The notes under the pieces are model-generated. The model was given only the letters and a program-made list of their open reading frames with translations. It did no database searches and was not told where the DNA came from. A stretch of DNA of 27,732 nt, from the NCBI GenBank assembly GCA_046758065.1, contig JBHHZM010000028.1:1-27732 (forward strand), read 5' to 3'. Positions 21,741-27,732 of this stretch are shown here, in pieces. The DNA comes from JBHHZM01 sp046758065 (GTDB lineage: Bacteria; Pseudomonadota; Alphaproteobacteria; JAAXGF01). Made by a program: the position numbers and the translations under genes. Position 1 is the first letter of the stretch. The number at the start of each line of letters is the position of its first letter.

Positions 21741-22028
21741 ATGCTCAAGCTTGCCTCGATCTTCGCCGCCGTGTTCCTCGCCGAGCTCGGCGACAAGACG
21801 CAGCTCGCCACCCTGCTGTTCGCCAGCGACCGCAGTCTCAATCCGCTGCTGGTCTTCGCCGCGGCGTCAGCGGCGCTGGTGGCGTCGACCGCGATCGCGG
21901 TGCTGCTCGGCAGTCTCGCTTCGCGCTACTTCGCGATGCTGCCGCTCAAGCCGATCGCCGGCGTCGGCTTCGTCGGTATCGGGAGCTGGATGCTGATCGA
22001 GCATTTCCGGGCGGCGGTGCTGTCGTGA
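21741..22028 (+). CDS. Half-size GDT1/TMEM165 (UPF0016) family membrane protein
   Basis: This 95-residue inner-membrane protein has three hydrophobic segments (about 3-24, 34-57, 66-88) and one copy of the family motif, E15-L-G-D-K-T20. UPF0016 proteins exchange manganese or calcium for protons and normally have two such motifs in about 190-200 residues. A single-copy protein would have to form a homodimer or pair with another half. No second half is encoded nearby. ATG at 21741 has GGAGG six bases upstream; the longer upstream frame is rejected. It is monocistronic between gapR and DUF1244. The fold assignment is strong; the ion is inferred from the family. Confidence 0.85.
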   Translation: MLKLASIFAAVFLAELGDKTQLATLLFASDRSLNPLLVFAAASAALVASTAIAVLLGSLASRYFAMLPLKPIAGVGFVGIGSWMLIEHFRAAVLS

Positions 22029-22058
22029 GCGCCGCGCGCACGACGCAACGCGCGATCG

Positions 22059-22391
22059 CTAAACGGCTTCGTCGAACCAGTGCTCGCCGGCCTCGCCGTA
22101 TTCGTCGAGGCTCGCCTTGTAGCCCGCGACCTGGGCGTCGGTCGATTCTTTCTGGTGTTGCTTCTTCCACTCGGCGTAGGGCGCGCCGTAAATGATCTCG
22201 CGCGCCTCGTCGTAGCTCAGTTCGACGCCGCGCTCGTGCGCCGCCGCCCGGTACCACTTGGCGAGGCAGTTGCGGCAGAAGCCGGCGAGCGTCATCAGGT
22301 CGATGTTCTGCACGTCGGTGCGCCGGCGAAAGTGATGCACCAGACGGCGGAGCACCGCGGCCTCGACCTCGGTGCGGGTCTTGTCGTCCAT
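22059..22391 (-). CDS. DUF1244 family protein
   Basis: This 110-residue protein of unknown function is widespread in proteobacteria. It carries the family pattern: LMTLAGFCRNCLAKWYRAA with C39 and C42, then AREIIYGAPYAEWKKQHQ. The two cysteines in FCRNCL might bind a metal, but this is not shown. No signal peptide or membrane segment is visible. ATG at 22391 has GGGAGG eight bases upstream. It lies 87 bases after the ybdK-type gene on the same strand and could share its promoter; the tandem 18-bp repeat is in the gap. Confidence 0.88.
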   Translation of the reverse strand: MDDKTRTEVEAAVLRRLVHHFRRRTDVQNIDLMTLAGFCRNCLAKWYRAAAHERGVELSYDEAREIIYGAPYAEWKKQHQKESTDAQVAGYKASLDEYGEAGEHWFDEAV

Positions 22392-22446
22392 GGCTCGTCC
22401 TCCCGATCTCGCATCCCTGGCCGCTAATGTGGGGCGCCGGCCCGCC

Positions 22447-22489
22447 GCCGTCCAGCGATCCTACGCCGTCCAGCGACCCTACGCCGTCC
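22447..22489. repeat. Tandem 18-bp repeat overlapping the ybdK stop codon
   Basis: Units at 22447-22464 and 22465-22482 differ at one base, followed by seven bases of a third. On the minus strand each unit begins GTAGG, and the gene's TAG stop (22479-22481) lies in the unit that is read first. The repeats look like a recent duplication at the gene end. Confidence 0.75.
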
Positions 22490-23624
22490 CGAGGCCGCTC
22501 ACGGTGTCGTCGATCAGGAAATCGACGACCGCGCGCAGCGCTTCCGATTCGTCGGCGCCGTCGGCTCGTGCCGCACGGAAGACGCGAAGCTGGCGGTCGG
22601 CGCTGGTGCCGCGCGCGGCGATCTCGCGCGCATGCTCGACCTCGGCGACGCAATCGAGCGCCTCGGCGTCCTCGCGCACCAGTTCGACCAATTCCTCGAT
22701 CAGCTCGCGGTAGGGTACCAGCACGCCCTTGCCGAAGTCGACGAGCTCGCCCTCGACGCCGTAGCGCTGGGCGCGCCAGCGGTTCTCGTTGACCAGGATG
22801 CGCGGGTAGATGCGCCAGCGCTGGTTGGCGCAGCGCAGCCGGTAGAGCATGCTCAGGATGCACTGGGTCAGCGCCGCCACGGTCGCCGCATCGTCGAGCC
22901 GGGTGCAGACGTCGGCGATGCGCATCTCGAGCGTCGGGAAGCGCGCGCTCGGACGCAGGTCCCACCACAGTTTGCTGGCGTCCTCGATCAGCCCGGCGGC
23001 GACCAGCTGATCGACCATGCGCCGGAATTCGCCGGCGCTTTCGTAGCGGTCGGGGATGCCGGTGCGCGGCAGTGCGTCGAATACGGTGAGACGGTACGAC
23101 TTGAGCCCGGTGTCCTCGCCGCCCCAGAACGGCGAGGAGGTGCTGAGCGTCAGGAGGTGCGGCAGAAAGTAGCCCATCTGGTTCATCAGGTCGATGCGCA
23201 GGTCGTCGTCGGCGATCTCGACGTGGACGTGCATGCCGCAAATCAGCAGGCGACGCGCCGCGCCCTGGAGATCGCGGGCCAGCGCTCGGTAACGCTCCTT
23301 CTCGACGCGCTGCTGGCGCTCCCAGCGCCCGAAGGGATGGGTCGAGGCGGCGATCGGCGCGAGCCCGTGGTGCGCTGCGACCTGGGCGACGGTCTCGCGC
23401 AGCCGCGCGAGGTCGGTGCGCGCCTCGCGCACGGTCGCGCACGGCCGGGTGCCGACTTCGATCTGGGCGCGCAGGAACTCGGGACTGACCTGACCCTCGA
23501 GCAGCGCCTCGCACTCCTCGATCATCGATCCGGGCGGTTCGGCAGCGAGATCGCGGCTGGCCCGATCGACCAGAAGATACTCCTCCTCGATGCCGACGGT
23601 CAGCCTGGGCTCGGGCACCGTCAT
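22479..23624 (-). CDS. ybdK: YbdK-type carboxylate-amine ligase (GCS2 family)
   Basis: This 381-residue protein belongs to the glutamate-cysteine ligase type 2 family; E. coli YbdK has weak gamma-glutamylcysteine ligase activity in vitro, and the true substrate is mostly unknown. The N-terminal ATP/metal motif LTVGIEEEYLLVD is at 8-20, followed by AASTHPFGRW, LLICGMHVHVEI, SSPFWGGEDTGLKSYR, WWDLRPSARFPTLEMRIADVC and NENRWRAQRYG, all typical of the family. Length is normal. It is cytoplasmic. Its start faces the glycerate kinase gene. A perfect TATAAT -10 lies upstream on the minus strand. The C-terminal end is in a tandem repeat. Confidence 0.92.
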   Translation of the reverse strand: MTVPEPRLTVGIEEEYLLVDRASRDLAAEPPGSMIEECEALLEGQVSPEFLRAQIEVGTRPCATVREARTDLARLRETVAQVAAHHGLAPIAASTHPFGRWERQQRVEKERYRALARDLQGAARRLLICGMHVHVEIADDDLRIDLMNQMGYFLPHLLTLSTSSPFWGGEDTGLKSYRLTVFDALPRTGIPDRYESAGEFRRMVDQLVAAGLIEDASKLWWDLRPSARFPTLEMRIADVCTRLDDAATVAALTQCILSMLYRLRCANQRWRIYPRILVNENRWRAQRYGVEGELVDFGKGVLVPYRELIEELVELVREDAEALDCVAEVEHAREIAARGTSADRQLRVFRAARADGADESEALRAVVDFLIDDTVSGLGTA

Positions 23625-23673
23625 GTCAGCCGCCGCGGCGGCGGAAGGTGCCGGCAGTCGCGCTCATCGATTC

Positions 23674-23679
23674 ATTATA
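23674..23679 (-). promoter_or_regulatory. -10 box for the ybdK-type gene
   Basis: TATAAT on the minus strand, 50 bases before the ATG, is a perfect -10. No matching -35 hexamer is found at 16-18 bases. Confidence 0.5.
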
Positions 23680-23728
23680 GCGCAGATCAGGAAACGCGCG
23701 AGTCGCGGTCCCGCGCCCGCGGGCGCGC

Positions 23729-23757
23729 TTGATCGGTCGCACGGCGCTCCCTACAAT
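23729..23757 (+). promoter_or_regulatory. Predicted leaderless promoter of the glycerate kinase gene
   Basis: TTGATC (23729-23734) and TACAAT (23752-23757) are 17 bases apart. The -10 ends eight bases before the ATG at 23766, so transcription should begin within about two bases of the start codon. No Shine-Dalgarno is present, which agrees with a leaderless mRNA. Confidence 0.6.
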
Positions 23758-23765
23758 CTGCGCGC

Positions 23766-25046
23766 ATGGCCCCCGAGACCCCGGCCCCCCGCAGGCTTCT
23801 CCGCCGCATGTTCTACGCCGCGATCGACGCCGCCGACGCGGCGCGAACGGTGTCGCGCCATCTGCCCGAGCCGCCGCCGGGCCGGACCGTGGTGGTCGGC
23901 GCCGGCAAGGCCGCCGCGGCGATGGCGCGGGCCGTCGAGGACAACTGGCGGAGCGATCTTCGCGGGCTGGTCGTGACGCCGTATGGCCACGCCGTCGCCA
24001 CCACGCATATCGAGGTGGTCGAAGCCGCGCATCCCGTGCCCGACCGGGCGGGCCGCGAGGCGGCGCGGCGCATCCTCGATCTGGTCTCGGGTCTCGGGTC
24101 CGACGAGCTTGCCCTCTGCCTGATCTCGGGCGGCGGTTCGGCGCTCTTGGCGCTGCCCGCAGAAGGCGTCAGCCTCGCCGACAAGCAGGCGGTCAACCAG
24201 GCGCTGCTGCGCGCCGGCGCGACGATCGCCGAGATGAACTGCGTGCGCAAGCACCTCTCGGCGATCAAGGGCGGCAGGCTGGCCGCGGCGGCGGCGCCGG
24301 CGCGGCTGCGCGCGCTCGTCATCTCGGACGTGCCGGGCGACGATCCCTCGGTGATCGCTTCGGGCCCGACGGTGGCCGATCCGACGACCTTCGCCGAGGC
24401 CCGCGCGGTGCTCGCAAACTACGCCATCGCGCCGCCGGCCGCGGTCGCGAGGCGCTTCGAGGCGGCCGCCGACGAGACGCCGAAGCCGGGCGACGCACGC
24501 CTCGCAAACGCCGAATTCCGGCTCGTCGCCGCGCCCCAGGACGCGCTCGACGCGGCCGCCGCCGAGGCGTATGCGGCGGGGTTTGCTCCGGTCGTGCTGG
24601 GCGACAGCCTCGAAGGCGAGGCCCGCGACGTCGGCCTCGTCCACGCCGGCATCGCACGCCAGGTGGTGCGTCACGGGCAGCCGGCGCCCGCGCCCTGCGC
24701 GCTGCTTTCCGGCGGCGAAACCACGGTGACGCTGCGCGGCAGCGGCCGCGGCGGGCGCAACGCCGAATTCCTGCTGGCGCTGGTCATCGCGCTCGACGGC
24801 CTCGACGGCGTCTGGGCGCTCGCCTGCGACAGCGACGGCATCGACGGCAGCGGGGACAATGCCGGTGCGATCGCCGCCCCCGATACGCTGGCGCGCGCCC
24901 GCGCCCTCGGCCTCGACGCCCGCGCCCGGCTCGCCGACAACGACGCCTACGGCTTCTTCGCCGCGCTCGGCGACCTCGTGGTAACCGGTCCAACCCTGAC
25001 GAACGTCAACGACTTCCGCGCCATCCTGATCAATTCCGGGCGATAA
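23766..25046 (+). CDS. ttuD: Glycerate 2-kinase (type II, TtuD/GckA family)
   Basis: This 426-residue enzyme phosphorylates D-glycerate to 2-phosphoglycerate, feeding glyoxylate, tartrate or serine breakdown into glycolysis. It has the two family parts: an N-terminal DUF4147 domain with VVVGAGKAAAAMA (42-54), CLISGGGSALL (118-128), EMNCVRKHLSAIKGGRLA and ISDVPGDDPSVIASGPT, and a C-terminal MOFRL domain with LLSGGETTVTLRGSGRGGRNAE and CDSDGIDGSGDNAGA. ATG at 23766 lacks a ribosome-binding site and follows directly after a promoter, suggesting a leaderless transcript. Pyruvate kinase follows after 54 bases, two steps down the same pathway. Symbol ttuD is used by homology to the Agrobacterium-type name; gckA is equally possible. 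Confidence 0.92.
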   Translation: MAPETPAPRRLLRRMFYAAIDAADAARTVSRHLPEPPPGRTVVVGAGKAAAAMARAVEDNWRSDLRGLVVTPYGHAVATTHIEVVEAAHPVPDRAGREAARRILDLVSGLGSDELALCLISGGGSALLALPAEGVSLADKQAVNQALLRAGATIAEMNCVRKHLSAIKGGRLAAAAAPARLRALVISDVPGDDPSVIASGPTVADPTTFAEARAVLANYAIAPPAAVARRFEAAADETPKPGDARLANAEFRLVAAPQDALDAAAAEAYAAGFAPVVLGDSLEGEARDVGLVHAGIARQVVRHGQPAPAPCALLSGGETTVTLRGSGRGGRNAEFLLALVIALDGLDGVWALACDSDGIDGSGDNAGAIAAPDTLARARALGLDARARLADNDAYGFFAALGDLVVTGPTLTNVNDFRAILINSGR

Positions 25047-25100
25047 GATTCTAGCGTCCCGCGCCCCGGCGCATTAGGCTTGCGCAGCACAAGGAGGATC

Positions 25101-26549
25101 ATGCGCCGTCAACGAAACGCCAAGATCGTCGCCACCCTCGGGCCGGCGAGCTCGAGCCCGGAGACAATCGAGAGCCTTTTCTCCGCCGGCGCCGACGTCT
25201 TCCGTCTCAATCTGAGCCACGGCGAGCACGCCGATCACAAGGCGCGCTACGACATCATCCGGGCGCTCGAGAACAGCGTCGGGCGGCCGATCGCGGTGAT
25301 GCTCGACCTCCAGGGACCGAAGCTGCGCATCGGCCGCTTCAAGGACGGCGGCGTCGACCTCGTCCCGGGCGCCGGCTTTCGCCTCGATCTCGCGCGCAAG
25401 CTCGGCGACGACAGCCGCGTACAGCTCCCCCATCGCGAGGTCTTCGCCGCGCTCGCCCCCGGAATCGATCTCCTGCTCGACGACGGGCGCATCCGCCTGA
25501 CGATCGAGAAATCGGGCCGCGACTTCGCCGAGACCCGGGTGACGGTCGGCGGCCCGCTTTCCGACCACAAGGGCGTCAACCTGCCGCAGCTGGCGCTGCC
25601 CATCGCCGCACTCACCGACAAGGACCGCCGCGACCTCCAGTTCGGACTCGACCTCGGCGTCGACTGGGTGGCGCTGTCGTTCGTCCAGCGCGCCGCCGAC
25701 GTCGCCGAAGCGCGCAAGCTGATCGCCGGACGCGCCGCGGTGATGACCAAGCTCGAAAAGCCCGCGGCGATCGAGCACCTCGACGAAATTATCGATCTTT
25801 CCGACGGCATCATGGTGGCGCGCGGCGATCTCGGCGTCGAGCTCGCGCCGGAGAACGTGCCCGGCCTGCAAAAGGAGATCGTCGGCGCCGCGCGGCGCGC
25901 CGGCAAACCCGTCGTGGTCGCGACCCAGATGCTCGAATCGATGGTCCATGCCGCAACCCCGACCCGCGCCGAGGCTTCGGACGTCGCCACCGCGGTCTAC
26001 GACGGCGCCGACGCGGTGATGCTGTCGGCCGAATCGGCGGCCGGAGACTACCCGGTCGAATCGGTCGTGATGATGAACCGCATCATCCGGCGCGTCGAGC
26101 AGGACCCGCGTCACCGCAAATTCCTCGAGACCGACCGCGCCGATCCCGAGGCGACCAGCGCCGACGCCATCACCGCGGCGGCCGCGCAGGTGGCGCAAAC
26201 CATACGCGCCGCGGCGATCGTCAGCTATTCAGTGTCGGGTTCGACGACTCTCAGGGCGGCACGCGAGCGCCCCGCGGTGCCCATCCTGGGACTCACGCCC
26301 AAGCCGGACATCGCGCGGCGCCTCGCCATGGCCTGGGGCGTACACTCGGTGCTCACCGAGGACGCCACCGACTTCGTGGACATGACCGAGCGAGCCTGCC
26401 ACGTCGCGCTGCAGCACGGTTTCGCCCAGGTCGGCGACCGCCTGGTGATTACCGCGGGCGTGCCTTTCGGCACGCCGGGCTCGACCAATACGCTGCGCAT
26501 CGCCTGGGTCGGCGCCAAAGCCGAACGCCGCAAGAAACCGCGCTCCTGA
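25101..26549 (+). CDS. pyk: Pyruvate kinase
   Basis: This 482-residue cytoplasmic enzyme makes pyruvate and ATP from phosphoenolpyruvate. Visible motifs: NAKIVATLGPAS (6-17), VFRLNLSHG (about 33-41), MLDLQGPKLRIG, MTKLEKPAAIEHLDEI with the active-site lysine, and the signature IMVARGDLGVELAPENVPGLQKEI, then ATQMLESM and YDGADAVMLSAESAAGDYPVE. The C-terminal allosteric domain is complete and of usual length. The start is ATG at 25101 with AAGGAGG (25091-25097) upstream; a TTG 21 bases earlier is not favoured. It follows the glycerate kinase gene by 54 bases and converges with recA. Confidence 0.96.
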   Translation: MRRQRNAKIVATLGPASSSPETIESLFSAGADVFRLNLSHGEHADHKARYDIIRALENSVGRPIAVMLDLQGPKLRIGRFKDGGVDLVPGAGFRLDLARKLGDDSRVQLPHREVFAALAPGIDLLLDDGRIRLTIEKSGRDFAETRVTVGGPLSDHKGVNLPQLALPIAALTDKDRRDLQFGLDLGVDWVALSFVQRAADVAEARKLIAGRAAVMTKLEKPAAIEHLDEIIDLSDGIMVARGDLGVELAPENVPGLQKEIVGAARRAGKPVVVATQMLESMVHAATPTRAEASDVATAVYDGADAVMLSAESAAGDYPVESVVMMNRIIRRVEQDPRHRKFLETDRADPEATSADAITAAAAQVAQTIRAAAIVSYSVSGSTTLRAARERPAVPILGLTPKPDIARRLAMAWGVHSVLTEDATDFVDMTERACHVALQHGFAQVGDRLVITAGVPFGTPGSTNTLRIAWVGAKAERRKKPRS

Positions 26550-26560
26550 GCCCCTTTAAC

Positions 26561-26578
26561 GGCGCGCCGGGCCGCGCC
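26561..26578. terminator. Possible bidirectional hairpin between pyk and recA
   Basis: GGCGCG (26561-26566) and CGCGCC (26573-26578) form a perfect 6-bp stem with a six-base loop in the 35-base gap between convergent genes. There is no T-tract on either strand, so termination is only suggested by position. Confidence 0.4.
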
Positions 26579-26584
26579 TCCGGG

Positions 26585-27652
<1,068 letters not shown>

Positions 27653-27702
27653 GATTCCGTCTCCCTTATCCCATAGCGTCTTCGGCAATGCAATCGAGCC
27701 CG

Positions 27703-27730
27703 ATTGTACATGTTTTGTTCCGGCATGCAA
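27703..27730 (-). promoter_or_regulatory. recA promoter
   Basis: On the minus strand TTGCAT (27725-27730) and TACAAT (27703-27708) are 16 bases apart, giving a leader of about 45 bases. The SOS-box-like sequence lies in the spacer and overlaps the -10. Confidence 0.65.
27706..27720. promoter_or_regulatory. LexA (SOS) box, alphaproteobacterial type, one mismatch
   Basis: GTAC-ATGTTTT-GTTC differs by one base from the alphaproteobacterial LexA site GTTC-N7-GTTC. It sits between and over the -35/-10 elements of recA, where LexA would block polymerase. Confidence 0.7.
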
Positions 27731-27732
27731 GA

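Noticed and set aside
27653..27730. RecA N-terminal extension of 26 residues
   Set aside because: It would pass through the -10, SOS box and ribosome-binding site, and has no similarity to RecA N-termini.

Overview
The window reads as a chromosomal segment of a GC-rich alphaproteobacterium. Evidence: a transhydrogenase split into pntAa/pntAb/pntB, a GapR (DUF2312) homologue, a DUF1244 protein, a one-chain indolepyruvate ferredoxin oxidoreductase of about 1,150 residues, a glycerate 2-kinase next to pyruvate kinase, and recA with an alphaproteobacterial-type SOS box (GTTC-N7-GTTC class). Sample lines counted by hand are about 70% GC in most of the window but only about 50-52% GC inside 4.3-8.6 kb. 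Genus cannot be read from the sequence; a Rhodospirillales-like lineage is only a guess.

Layout. 1-2,291 (minus): proton-translocating NAD(P) transhydrogenase operon pntAa-pntAb-pntB, with pntB cut by the window edge. 2,507-4,150 (plus): TPR protein ending in a 2OG-Fe(II) oxygenase-like domain, using a TTG start. 4,300-8,570: a lower-GC islet holding a minus-strand operon of three exported redox proteins (cupredoxin, diheme cytochrome c, monoheme cytochrome c), a divergent class III adenylate cyclase with TolB-like and TPR regions, an 84%-identical direct repeat on both sides of the redox operon, and a small element with 19-bp inverted ends. 8,600-13,374 (minus): RhlE-type DEAD-box helicase behind a long structured leader, then a pepF-UbiB-like kinase pair. 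13,478-19,657 (plus): acyl-CoA synthetase, indolepyruvate ferredoxin oxidoreductase with a tiny coupled leader ORF, and an atypical short-chain dehydrogenase. 19,683-21,565 (minus): gapR followed by a GMC oxidoreductase. 21,741-22,028 (plus): half-size GDT1/UPF0016 membrane protein. 22,059-23,624 (minus): YbdK-type carboxylate-amine ligase and a DUF1244 protein. 23,766-26,549 (plus): glycerate 2-kinase (probably leaderless) and pyruvate kinase, which feed the same end of glycolysis. 26,585-27,652 (minus): recA.

Most of the window is ordinary core metabolism. The part most worth a second look is the redox islet. It encodes an exported cupredoxin and two cytochromes c with no terminal enzyme beside them. 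Its promoter region has an FNR/DNR-like palindrome placed at about -40.5 from a plausible -10. The diheme protein lacks the usual distal methionine in its first heme domain and has a cysteine nearby. Other notable points are the rhlE leader, the coupled leader peptide before the ferredoxin oxidoreductase, and the predicted leaderless kinase gene.
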